A DNA stretch of 64,000 nucleotides from Trifolium pratense (taxonomy: Eukaryota > Streptophyta > Magnoliopsida > Fabales > Fabaceae), in contig NC_060065.1 of assembly GCF_020283565.1 (NCBI RefSeq), positions 23,610,409-23,674,408 on the forward strand, in the 5' to 3' direction. Within the stretch, counting starts at the first letter, position 1. The number at the start of each line of letters is the position of its first letter. This document shows, in pieces, positions 10,254 to 20,421 of this stretch. Under the pieces are notes generated by a model. It did no database searches. It was not told where the DNA came from and saw only the letters and a program-made list of their open reading frames with translations. The translations under genes were made by a program, and so were the position numbers.

Positions 10254-12056
10254 TCATTCCATCTTTGTTTTAGTAATGGATGGATCAGACTCTTGAAGGA
10301 ATTCACATGGATACCCATACAATTTGTAGCAGTAAGGCCTTATGTGCCCCTTTCTTCCACAGTGATGACATCTCCATTAGTGGTATTTGCTTCTGTGTCT
10401 AGGTATAAATCTAGGTCTCTGCCTTCTTTGCTGGTGTGGTGTCATATGTGGTAACACTTGTCTCTGCTGTCCAGGAGACAGGTGTGGCGACATCTTGCCA
10501 TGCATTGTTGGAGAAGGTTGCTTACTTATCTCAGGCATGTATTTCCCTTCTTTGTTGTAATCCATAATCCTGTTAACATTTTTATATTCATACCCAATGC
10601 CTATTTTGGCTCTACTAGGAGTAGGTAATGTTTCTAGGATTTCATCTAGATCAGTTCCTTTGAATAGCCTAAGAACATGCTTCTTTAAATTCTCAAGATG
10701 AGAGTTTAATTCAGTTACCTCTTCATTCAGATGAGCTATCTCTGTTAGTTGCTTGACTTTATCTGCTTCTAAGCTGATGATAGTTGCCTTCTGCTCCTCA
10801 ATGGTTCTCAAACTCTCTTCACATTTAGCACCAAACTCAGAGATTTTTGATAGATTGACAGTTCTCTCAGTTTACAGTTTAGTAATTGTTTCTTTTTGCT
10901 TTTCTGAGACCCTGCAAACTTCTTCACTCTTCAGACACAATTCCCTATATGATTCAACAAGTTCATCAAAGGTCAGCTCTTCATCACATGATTCAGTGTC
11001 AGATGTGCATACACCTATCAGTGCATGTATAGACTTTGCAGTATCAGCTTCTTCTTCAGAATCCTCATCTGACCAAGATACAGTTAACCCCTTCTTCTGT
11101 TTCTTCAGGAAGGTTGCACATTCAGTTCTGATGTGTCCATACCCCTCACATTCATGACACTGGACACCTTTATTTGGAGCTGATTTCTCATCTGTTACAT
11201 GTTTTCTGAAATTCCTGTAAGTGTTGCGACCAGTGTCAGCTGCACTTGTCTTTGAACGTTTGTCCATTCTCTTTAGTACCTTATTAAATTGTTTTCCCAG
11301 AAGAACCAATGCATCAGAGATGCTACTTTCAGACTCTGTGTCACTCTGTTGGTCTTCTTCCTCAACATTCGAGACAAAAGCAATGCTCTTGTTTTTCTTA
11401 TCCATCCTTTCATTCGTAGCTACCTCATAGGTTTGTAATGAACCAACCAGTTCATCCAGCTTCATTTCTATGATATCTTTGGCTTCTTCTATAGTTGTGA
11501 CCTTCATATCAAACTTCTTAGGTAAAGACCTAAGCATCTTCCTTACCAGCTTTTCTTCAGGTATCTTTTCACCCAAGGCATCAAACTGATTATCATAGTC
11601 AAGTATGCTCATGTGAAATTCCTGAATGGTTTCATCATCATTCATCCTTAGATTCTCAAACTTAGTGGTTAGGAGTTGTAGCCTTGACATCTTCACTTTA
11701 GAGGTACCTTCATGAACAGTTTCAAGGATGTTCCAAGCTTCCTTAGCAGAGACACACTTTTTGATGAGTCTGAATATGTGCTTGTCAACACCATTATATA
11801 GTGCGTATAATGCTTTTGAGTTTGCAAGAGCAAGCTCATCCTCTTCTTTGGACCATTCTTCATCAGGTTTCAACTCAAGAGTTGGTTTACCATCTTTGTC
11901 CATCTTCACAGGTGGAGTCCACCCTCTCAGAACTGCTTTCCATGTCTTGCTATCAATTTGTTTTAGGAAAGCCATCATACGAGACTTCCAATAGTCATAA
12001 TTTGAAGCACCAACCAGAAGAGGTGGTCTGGTAACAAGCCCTCCTTCTTTGTCCAT
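10254..12056 (-). pseudogene. Gag of element B with three nonsense codons
   Basis: Starts MDKEGGLVTRPPLLVGASNYDY, about 55 bp after the primer-binding site. The order matches element A: UBN2-like capsid, CCHC knuckle CHECEGYGHIRTEC, coiled-coil-like region, basic His/Gln/Pro-rich part, and a second knuckle CHHCGRKGHIRPYC. The frame is the same throughout but is stopped by TAA at 10872-10874, TAA at 10377-10379 (Ser in element A) and TGA at 10254-10256 (Trp in element A). There is no frameshift inside gag. The first 394 codons are open, so a capsid piece could still be made if the copy were transcribed. Confidence 0.85.
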
Positions 12057-12111
12057 ACCTGCCAGAAAAAGTTTCCCTGGAGCTCACCCTAAAATTCAGA
12101 ATAGGGTGCCT

Positions 12112-12125
12112 GCTCTGATGCCAAT
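12112..12125 (-). promoter_or_regulatory. Primer-binding site of element B
   Basis: The minus strand reads ATTGGCATCAGAGC directly inside the LTR end, the initiator tRNA-Met site with the same one-base variant as element A. It is followed by AGGCACCC and a leader of about 55 bases before gag. Confidence 0.85.
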
Positions 12126-12746
12126 TGAAATTTCTAGCACACAGTGGACAGGTATTGATCAAGGTGTATCAACACTTGTCTGTATTAGACAGATGTTGCT
12201 AAAGGTGCACCAACACTTGTCTATAAACAGAGTACATAACATAAAATGATAAAGACAATAAAGTAAATAACACACAAGAGTTGTTAACCCAGTTCAGCCT
12301 AACAGCCTACTCTGGGGATACCAATCCAGGAATGAAGTCCACTATCAGCAGTATTACTTCGAAGCTAAACTCACCCGTTTACAACTTCTCACTTAATCAC
12401 TACCCAATGACACTTCTACCTAGGAACTCCCAGATATGAGACCCCGTCCCAATCCTTAACAACACACTCAACGTTGTTATCAGCTTCAACGATTACAAAC
12501 GGTGGAGACACACTCCTAAGAAACTAGGATTCACTCTTGCTTAAAAGCTTGCGAGCAAATCACACAACACACTAGAACAATCTCCGTACATCAAAGCTTA
12601 GGAGGAGTTCACACTTACAACTCAATAAACACAGGTCCTAAGCTTGCATCAATGAGATACAAGAAAGGCTCACAATTAACACTCTAAAATCCCTAAAAAC
12701 ACACGCTTTGTAAGAACACGATTTTAGATGCTTGAAACCATATGCT
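12126..12746 (-). repeat. Partial 5' LTR of element B
   Basis: The inner end of the LTR reads GTGCTAGAAATTTCA on the minus strand, matching the end of element C's LTR (ACCAGAATTTCA). About 620 bp are present; the U3 start is missing. At 12747 a piece of family D LTR replaces it. It contains the motif AACACTTGTC twice (about 12161 and 12211) next to palindromic GTGT..ACAC cores. Confidence 0.75.
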
Positions 12747-12799
12747 TGTTGGAGTAAGCCCTAAAAGCCAATCTATTTTGATAGAATCGTCTTTTGTAT
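12747..12799 (+). repeat. 53-bp stub of a family D LTR
   Basis: Starts TGTTGGAGTAAGCCC and is identical to the first 53 bases of the family D LTR at 41918 except one base (C for T). It stops exactly where element C begins. The likely history is that a family D element entered B's LTR and element C later entered the D element. The rest of that D element is not found on the other side of C. Confidence 0.85.
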
Positions 12800-14029
12800 T
12801 GTTGGGTTTTTGTATATTGGCTACATTTTGCGAAAACATATTTTAGCCAAGTGTTGAGACAAATGTGCTGACCCCAAGTGTTGAGACAAATGTGCTGACC
12901 CCAAGTGTTGTGACAAATGTTGTTACACTTTGGAACAACACCTGACTCTGTTCTGCGCGCGCCAGCTAGATGTTATTATTTTCTACTCAATCTTTTGAAG
13001 ATCTGTTTGAAGAATTATTTCGTGGTTTCTTATACAACAAGGCGCACGTGATCAATGTGTTTCAGAAGGCAGCTGAACCCTAGTTCTATTTTCCAAAGGA
13101 ATTATATTTTTGGAAAATATATTTTTGTGTTTCAAAAATAGAACTATTATTTTCAAAAATATATCTTGTGAAGATTGCTGCAGAAAATATAAAAGATTTA
13201 TTTCAAATAAATCTTTGTGCTTCAAGAAGATTAGAAGATTTAATTTTAAAATATATTTACAACAAATATATTATGGGAGGAATATTTGATGCAAAGAAAG
13301 ATTTGGTAAAAATATATATTTTGCATCTAGAAGATTTCTTGGAGCTGAAGCATTGTGAAAAGCCCACGAGGCTATGCTATTTAAAGGGTGCTGCTAACCC
13401 TATTTTATTAACCGAAACTTGAAGCTAAAATAGAATATCAAAGATGTAGTCTTTTAAGGGTTTCGTGTCTTTAAGCCACTCTCTAGGAGAGTTGGTGTAA
13501 AGTGAACCACTCGGGTTGTGAGATGGTCACTATGTCCTCACTCAGAAACCTGTAGGTAATGAGTTGAGTATTGTATTTGGAGGAAGCTTTTAAGCAACTC
13601 CAAATTGTGAACTTAGTCGTTGGCTAGGTGGTGATGTTATTGAAGTGTGTCTTCATCTTTGTCAAGGAGAGTGTCTCCATTCTGTTGTTATTGAAATCCT
13701 TACTGGTTGTAAGGTTGAGGGGAGTGAGACGGGGTCTCATATCTAGGAGTTCCTAGGTAGAAGTGTCATTGGGTAGGGATTAAGTGAGGAGTTGTAAACG
13801 GGGGAGTTTAGCTCCGAATTAATACTACTGATAGTGAATTTCCTCCTGGATTGGTATCCCCCAGATTAGGCTGTTAGGCTGAACTGGGGTTAACAATTAT
13901 GTGTGTCGTTTATGCTTTTCAGTATATGTTTTTAATGCTCTGTTTTATTGTTCTTACTGCTAAGACAAGTGTTGCGACAAGTGTCGGCACATCGTGGACA
14001 ACACTTGTCTACTGTGTACCAGAATTTCA
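12800..14029 (+). repeat. 5' LTR of element C
   Basis: TGTTGGGTTTTTG...ACCAGAATTTCA. Near its start it has a 27-bp tandem repeat (AAGTGTTGAGACAAATGTGC... type, about 12849-12928). Near its end there is a perfect 12-bp inverted repeat, AGACAAGTGTTG (13963-13974) and CAACACTTGTCT (13999-14010). The probable TATA box is changed to TATTTAAAGG at about 13378-13387, whereas the 3' LTR keeps TATATAAAGG. Confidence 0.9.
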
Positions 14030-14043
14030 ATTGGTATCAGAGC
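14030..14043 (+). promoter_or_regulatory. Primer-binding site of element C
   Basis: ATTGGTATCAGAGC immediately after the 5' LTR: the canonical initiator tRNA-Met site used by plant copia elements. The leader that follows matches element B up to TTTCTGG, where gag should start. Confidence 0.9.
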
Positions 14044-15340
14044 AGGCATCCTGTTCTGTATCTGGGTGAGATCCTAGGGAAGATACTTTCTGGTTATGAA
14101 CAAGTAAGGAATACTGAAAAGTTGTTTGGACTTGAAGAAGTTCATATTTGTTTGAATGGTCCCTAGAAGTGGAGGATGGACTATTCATGGCACGATGTAT
14201 AGCTTTGATGTTTGAGCTTCTGTATGGTTTGATTTATTTTCAAACCTATGTTAACCTGTTGCACCTGAAGTGTGGAGTTTGTGCAAAGGTCATTATGGTG
14301 TGCCTGAAGTTTGTTGAGGAGTTTTCTGGTTTGAATTCCGCTGCATACATATATGATGAGGAAAACTCCTGGTGGTTTTGAGTGTGCTACACTCTGTTCT
14401 CCTCTGGTGAGGTTCAACTAACTTGTTGGAGATGCCAACGATACTTGAGGGTGATCTCAAGTCCACTCATAAAGGCACTCATATATGAGTTTGTTGAAGA
14501 GAGATCTGAACGAAGTTGTGAGCAATTTATTTTTGCTTCTAACCCTAAAAGCCAACTTCCAGTGGCTTTGATAAAGGATCTCTTGGTGTGTTCCTTGAGA
14601 AGGGGACTGATGTCGTCCCAGATGTTGCTACATCTGACCAGCAGTATGCAGAATCTTGTTGGATTTATTTTGACACTAGAAACTTATGGTTGACTTCTTG
14701 GGTGAGTTTATTTCTGATCCAAGTAAGTGGTAGTGCAGATGTGTGTTTTGCTTTTCCTGTGTAAGCTTGATAAAGGATCTATTATTATGGTACCTGAGAA
14801 GGGGACTGATGTGCTCCCAGATGTTGGTACATCTGACCTGCAGATTATGCAGAATCGTGTTGGATGACAGTTGGGCATGTAAGGTGCTTGGAATTATGCA
14901 TAGGAGTGCTCAAGTTGTATGGTCAGAAGAAGCTTATCTGCCTATGTGAATCAGAATGTGGAGGTTCTGATCTTTCTTTAATAGTATGCTCTAGCAATGC
15001 ATAACTATTGATTCCACTAGTAGTGGATGTAAGGGCAGCAAAATATTGTCAGATACTGAGGTCTGATAATTGTCTTTGGTTATCTACTGCAAGTCACTCG
15101 AGAAAAGGGCTGATAATCAGAATCTTAGTCAAGCTTTTAAGCAAACTAAGAAGTTTTGGAGTTTGTGAGTGACTTCACACTTATTAAGCATGACATCTTG
15201 CCTATTCAAAAGGTCATGATACAGAGTGTGGTTCTGCAAGGACAGTGATCAAGATGTGTCCTTGTTAAGTAAAAGGGTTAGAGTGTTGTTCAAACATGTG
15301 TGGATGATCTGGTATTGAAGGTTAATCAACTAACTGATGG
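14044..15340 (+). other. Leader and unrecognised interior of element C
   Basis: The leader matches element B up to about 14090. The position of the gag start then reads ATGAACAAGTAA, a start followed by a stop at the fourth codon, and similarity to gag is lost. The rest has only short chance frames. Two copies of a paragraph-like repeat, each with the motif CAGATGTTGNTACATCTG, lie at 14560-14640 and 14763-14840. No recognisable protein domain is seen. Confidence 0.5.
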
Positions 15341-16760
15341 TTGATCCTCTTGTGTCCCCCTGCTGTTGTTAATTGTGACTTTGGTGCTTCCACTAAGGCC
15401 ACAAGTGATTGTGTTGGTGAAACTCTCAAGGAAACTATCCCTGAGACAAATGTTGTACCAAGTGTAGGTACATTTGTGGCACCTGCAACTGCCACATATT
15501 TTGATACATCTGCAGCACCTGAAACTATAATAGATCATAATGTTACAGATATTTCTTACCAGATGAATACTACTGAGAAAGAGAATACTACAAAAGTAAT
15601 TATGACTGGTAATAATTCTGCTGATCACTGTGTTGTGTACTATAAATCTGATGAGAGTATTAGGTCTTTGTTTGCTGATAAAGAACCTTCTGTTGACAAA
15701 AGTGTGGGTGATGATCCTGATGTTGTCATTGTGAATGATATAGTGGCTGGGTAACAAGTCACTAGATAAGACACCTAGTGCTAATGTTGTAGGAAGAATC
15801 AGAAGTAGGGCTGGTAAAAATGTGACAACTGTCAATACACTTGTCCAGAAATCTAAATCATGAAAGGTGACAAGATTTGTTGGGAAGAAACCTTTTTACG
15901 GTCCACCAAGGACAAAGAGTAATAATGTATCTGTTACTGGGAGAAGAAAAAGAGTCTGAAAAGAAAGAACCCCCTTCTAGTAAATCAGACTTTGAAAGGG
16001 AGACAAGTGTAGCTACATTTGGTGACACATTCAGAAGAAGTGTGAAAGGAATGAAGGTCTGATGAGAACAGTGTCTGATCTAGGTGACTGTTTTGATAAG
16101 CTGGTAAGGGGATTTGTAGTGTATGTTGGTGACAATTGTGATGATCCTAAAAACCCTGAGTATAGGCAGGTTTTTGTGAGAGGAAGGTGTGTTCACTTCT
16201 CACCCTCTATAATCAACAAATTTTTGGGAAGAAGTAATGAGGAAGTAGCTGAGCTGGAAGTCACAGATAATATTTGTAGAACAATCACTGGGAATAGGCT
16301 GAAGCAATGGCCTTGTCAAATGAAACTTTCTGCATCTCAACTATCTCCTTTATATGCAGTTCTGAACAAGATTGTTGTTGTTAATCGGGTTCCTACCACT
16401 CATTCCAGTAATGTAGCCAAAGAATTGGCTAGGTTCATTTATGTTATTGGAACTAAGGCCAGGTTTGATTATGGTGCTTATGTCTTTTATGCCACTTTGG
16501 AACATGCTAAATCTTTTGCTCTACCCATAGCATTTCCTACTTTACTGTGTGGTATTGTTCTTGACCAACATCCAAATATTCTTGTGGACACTGATGTCCC
16601 TTGTAAAAGAAAAGGAAAGCTGAATATTGAGCAAAGGCTGCTTGCAGGGACAAATGTTGCAGCAGGTGTTGGTACATCTGTCCAGCAAAAGCTGGTGCTC
16701 TCACTAGGCAGCAAATGATAACTGACTTGATTGAGTCTAGTAGAGCTCTCAGGAAACTGA
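15341..16760 (+). pseudogene. Extra-ORF remnant, first copy (element C)
   Basis: Homologous to the ORF after pol of element B, in several frames. It includes an acidic N-terminal part (15341-15754, ending SVGDDPDVVIVND), a basic part (15770-16060, frameshifted) and a globular part of 218 codons (16062-16718). The globular part contains CFDKLVRGF, YRQVFVRGRCVHFSP, RFIYVIGTKARFDYG, GIVLDQHPNIL and CKRKGKLNIEQRL, and is open over its whole length. The tail continues out of frame with MITDLIESSRAL. Codon-level likeness to element B confirms that this was once a translated gene. It is now broken, with no function shown. Confidence 0.7.
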
Positions 16761-16767
16761 AGACTGT

Positions 16768-17215
16768 GATGATCCTTTGAGCAAAGAATTCATGAAGGTT
16801 TTTGACATGGGTAGATGTGTTGAATTTTCACCTGATGTGATTAATAAGTTTTTGGGCAGGAGTGAAGAACCTGAAGCTGAGGTAGAGTTTTCTGACAGTG
16901 CTATAGGCTTGAGTAACTTTATCTACACTGTTGGTACCAAGACCAAATGGGATTTTGACTCTTATATTTTTCAAACTACTAAGCATGCTAAGCCTTTGGA
17001 TGTGAAGATGCCAACAACATTTCCAATGTGCTTTGTAGTATTATTCTTGATCAGCATCCAAGTATTTTGATCAGCTCTGATGTTGTCTGTAAGAGGGAAT
17101 ATCCTCTCACATTGCACTATAGACTAGTTGAAGGGACAAATGTCCCACATAATGTTGCAACATCTGGCAAGAAAATTCTGGCTTCATGACAGAAAAAGAG
17201 ATGATTGCTGATTTG
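16768..17215 (+). pseudogene. Extra-ORF remnant, second diverged copy (element C)
   Basis: A second, more diverged copy of the same globular part follows the first directly. It starts at the CDDP position with MGRCVEFSPDVINKFLGRS and continues with FIYTVGTKTKWDFDSYIF. After a frameshift near 17030 it reads LDQHPSIL, CKREYPLTLHYRLVEGTNV and the tail EMIADLM. The two copies differ at many residues, so they are not a recent tandem duplication. The tail runs straight into an integrase fragment. Confidence 0.65.
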
Positions 17216-17331
17216 ATGAGACCTATGCAAGTTGAAAACCTTGTTCGAAAGAAGTATGTCTTTTTAGTTGTTGATGATTCCTCCAGATTTACTTGGGTAA
17301 ATTTTATTAATATCGAATCAAATGTTGTTAC
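17196..17331 (+). pseudogene. Integrase fragment fused to the extra-ORF tail
   Basis: After MIADLM the reading continues as RPMQVENLVRKKYVFLVVDD and SSRFTWVNF. This matches the integrase core start of elements A and B (MDLMGPIQVDSLGGKKYAF). The switch falls on GATTTGATG, which encodes DLM in both sources. That is a microhomology junction such as reverse transcriptase makes when it changes template. Only about 45 codons of integrase remain, without the full DDE triad. Confidence 0.75.
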
Positions 17332-19305
17332 TCATGTTAAAGGTTCTGTCAGTTCAAATGTTGTGGGTAGTGTTGGAACATCTGTCAGATGTACCTCTGA
17401 AACTTTCAATCTGGTATGAATGTTGCTGTTGTTGATGACACTATTGTTGAAATCGTGCATGTGTCATCTTCCAAGGTTGTTGGTTCTGACACTTTGTCAT
17501 CCCTCACTAAAGTTGTGGTTGAGTCCCCCAAAGGAACCTAACATAAGTCTAATGTCATATCGGATGTTGAAACATCCTGGACCAACCAGTTAGTGTTGTT
17601 GAAACCTGTTCTGCAATCCCCCAAACTTATGCTGATATGGTTCTGAGAGTCCTCAATCTAATAAGGTTGAAGATCAACTAATGGTGGTTTGGAGTATTAA
17701 GGTTTTGAATGTGGTAGAAGAAACTAATCTTGATGATCTTCCACTTGACCAAAGTTGTTGCTCAAAGTGTGACTAAAAGAGAACTAGCATGGTACGATTG
17801 TTTGGATGTGCATTCTGCTGAGAAGTATTATATGTGTTCAAATGTGTTATGATCATATGCGATAATGTGATGATCAAAGGTGATTACTACTATGGTAAGT
17901 GACTATTTCAGACCTGTTTCTGAAACCTCTAGTTTGATGTTCTTATGTGATGACAATATATATATTGTTGAAGATGCTTTTGGTATATGTCTCTTGAGAT
18001 TGGAACTGAATAATACTCATCTGTGTTGAATAACTTGTCTGTTCTGGTACGAGATGTTGTAACATCTGTCTCAACATCGTGTTATCTCAAGTGTTCCAAC
18101 ATTGTGTACAACATCTGTCACCAAAATGCTAGAATGTGGTTGACTATGAGCCAAATATTGAGGATGATGTTCTGGGCATCATGTCACTTGACAGGAAGAA
18201 AGTCGACATCTCTTCTGTCCTCGTAGAGAATGTTTTATTCATTTTGAAGAAAATGTCTAGAAATAGAAACTTGTGTTTTAAAAGAGATAATGCTATGAGA
18301 AGCTGGATTTTTGGTAAGTATATTTTTAACTATGAAGCAAGCTACAACGTTTATGGTGAAGCTACCAATAACCTTTATGGGTGTAATCTCTAAGAGTATT
18401 ATGAGACAACTCTTTGAGATTGAAAGATCAGAAGCACTCCAAAGCCAAAAAGGGAGTGTCTTTGACTTCTGACTATAGATTTCTTTTGTCGGACCATATG
18501 TTCCTAACATTGTTTTCTCTGCCGGTTGGTACATGTTGTTTCCAAGAACAATGGTTTCTCATGCTCTTGTCATGTTGTGGAAACAAGGGGAAAATGTCTA
18601 TTTTATGAGTGTTGACTATGGAGTTTGATGTGGTGGATATGATATGGTTCCTCCACTTCTGATATATATCTGATGAACTATGTATCCCATAGGGTTATAT
18701 TTGGTTGTAGTAGCTCTGTGCACTATGTGGTTGATGTGATGAAGATAGTATAGGTTTATGCCTTGTTACTTATGATCTTCATGCTATACTGTTGGAGTTT
18801 GGTCATGGTATTGTGGATGAAAGCGCGCATGTTCTCTTTCCACTACTTTTGTTCTCCGTATCTTTTGTGGGCTAGGCCATGGATTTCTAGCACCTGTATG
18901 TGCCTATGGTCTGGAATATCTGCACTCTGGATATTTCTGTTTTTGCTACTCTGTGTTCTGATATGTATGATGTTTGTCAGAATTATGACTAAAAAGGAGG
19001 AGTAGTGTGTGTGTAGACAAATGTGTGGACTGATGTTCTTACATTTGGTGAAGTTGCTGTTCTTATGCTTCTATGCTCGTATTGATGTTCTTATGCTTCT
19101 ATGCTCGTATTGAGGGGGAGTGTGAGTTATATATATGCATGTGTTGAGGGGGAGAAATGCTATTCAGGAGGAGTAGTAGTGTGTAGCTAGCTTGATAATG
19201 TGTTCTGCTAGCTTATGCTCTGATAATGTGTTTAATGATTGTGGGAGTGTTATGTTCCTGATGTGTGATGTCATGTCTGATGTCTAGACATCCTGATCTG
19301 ATGTG
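17332..19305 (+). other. Non-coding interior of element C
   Basis: No recognisable domain; frames are short. It has several copies of the GATGTTGnnACATC palindrome (for example 18051-18070, GAGATGTTGTAACATCTGTC). The part from about 18840 to 19020 matches the 3' untranslated region of element B in reverse, including the GTTTGTCAGAATTATG/GGCTAAAAAG phrase. A direct repeat of about 25 bp (TTCTTATGCTTCTATGCTCG) occurs twice at about 19061-19110. Confidence 0.5.
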
Positions 19306-19380
19306 TGAGAATTTATTTTTCTCAGTATGTGGGAGTTTATTTCTCCCTATGTGGTTCTTTTGTGAGAGTTTAGTTCTCTC
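19306..19380 (+). other. Hairpin cluster 1 of element C (three UUUAUUU-loop hairpins)
   Basis: TGAGAA-TTTATTT-TTCTCA (19306-19324), GGGAG-TTTATTT-CTCCC (19331-19347) and GAGAG-TTTAGTT-CTCTC (19364-19380). Stems of 5-6 bp are fully paired although their sequences differ, and the seven-base loop is constant apart from one T to G. It lies in the 3' untranslated region, in sense orientation. The same stem types occur in element B at 4185-4318. Confidence 0.75.
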
Positions 19381-19686
19381 TGTTATGTAACTTGCACTTC
19401 TGATACTGCTATGGTACCTCTTTGCCTCTATTCTTTTGTTTAATGCACACTGACTTTATTTGTCAGAATTTGTGGCTAAAAAGGGGGAGTAGTGATCTGT
19501 GACATCTGGTATCTGCGTGATGTGTGGACAGATGTGCTGACATCTGGTGTGTATGTTGTTGCGGTTCTTTCTGTGATGTGTTAATCTTCTAGGCCTATGT
19601 CTGAGTGGAGTAAATGTTACCTTCAGCTCTGTGTGATGTGTTGCAAGAATTCCAAAAAGCATTTAAATTTGTAGCATAGGGCATGA

Positions 19687-19860
19687 TCATAATCATAGTC
19701 ATAGAAATATGGATGATTCATCGTGCTTAGTCATAATCATAGAAATATGGATGACTTTTATGCTTAGGATCACAGTCATAGAAATATGGGTGATTTAGGT
19801 CACATTCATAGCAATATGGGTGACTTAGTTAGTTACATTCATAGAAATATGGGTAACTTG
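19687..19860 (+). repeat. Minisatellite with a CATAGAAATATGG core
   Basis: Five to six imperfect units of about 35 bp, each with TCATAGAAATATGG(A/G)T(G/A)A and a variable spacer, in the 3' untranslated region of element C. It is not seen in the part of element B that remains. Probably slippage-derived; no function is evident. Confidence 0.75.
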
Positions 19861-20083
19861 TACATGCTTATTTATGAATGCACACATGTGTGTCTACAAC
19901 AACTATTAAGCGTTAATCACTCTGATTGAATGCTTCTGCTATTACAAGGATGTTGTAGTTCCTATGGTTGATTACATTGTATGCTTGTGCTTTGTCATGC
20001 ATAAATTCAGGGGGAGTGGTAGTCTGAATAAGTGACAAGTGTGATGCCAGATGCTGAGACATCTTGGCTTTATTCTCTGGTGG

Positions 20084-20220
20084 CTGGGAATTTATTTTTC
20101 CTAGTTCTATGTTTGTGGGAATTTATTTTTCCCTGGTGATCTTTTGTTGAATGGATGTACTCTGATTATAGGAGTTTATTTCTCCTATCTTTGAATCCAC
20201 TATGAGAGTTTATTTCTCTC
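20084..20220 (+). other. Hairpin cluster 2 of element C (four UUUAUUU-loop hairpins)
   Basis: CTGGGAA-TTTATTT-TTCCTAG (20084-20104, one G-U pair in RNA), GGGAA-TTTATTT-TTCCC (20117-20133), ATAGGAG-TTTATTT-CTCCTAT (20168-20188) and GAGAG-TTTATTT-CTCTC (20204-20220). All four keep the exact loop and a fully paired stem of 5-7 bp with different stem sequences. They lie 200-340 bp before the polypurine tract, in the 3' untranslated region. Confidence 0.8.
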
Positions 20221-20409
20221 TATCTGCTCTGTGAGGCTATATGTGTTTATTCCTGCTATTGCATGCCTCTGATGCTACTTACCTCTCTTGGAAGTAGTCT
20301 TACTATGTGTTACTTTCTTTCCTAGTTGTGTGATCATGTTGAATCGAAGGAAAGGTAATACTGTATCTCTCCATATACTGGTCTAATATTGTTTTAGCCA
20401 AAATTTGCC

Positions 20410-20420
20410 AAAGGGGGAGA
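20410..20420 (+). promoter_or_regulatory. Polypurine tract of element C
   Basis: AAAGGGGGAGA directly before the 3' LTR (one T between). It primes plus-strand cDNA in LTR elements. Its presence and position define the start of the 3' LTR at 20422. Confidence 0.85.
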
Positions 20421-20421
20421 T

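Larger units (their letters stand above)
4156..12746 (-). mobile_element. Copia element B (SIRE/Maximus-like), near full length but degenerate
   Basis: Minus-strand element. Its partial 5' LTR is at 12126-12746, followed by the primer-binding site, gag (12056 down), pol (10193-7120), an extra ORF after pol (6881-4796) and a 3' untranslated region (4795-4156) that is cut by element A. Its own 3' LTR would lie beyond A, outside the window. At least five nonsense codons and several frameshifts are visible. Several nonsense changes (TGG to TGA at 10254-10256 and 8552-8554; CAA to TAA at 7201-7203) fit C-to-T decay of a methylated element. The 5' LTR is cut at 12746 by a piece of family D. Together these show an old, silenced copy. 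Confidence 0.85.

Noticed and set aside
13168..13422. Small ORF repeated in both LTRs of element C (also near 20896)
   Set aside because: It lies in the LTR next to the TATA region, ends differently in the two LTRs, and has no domain or initiation context.
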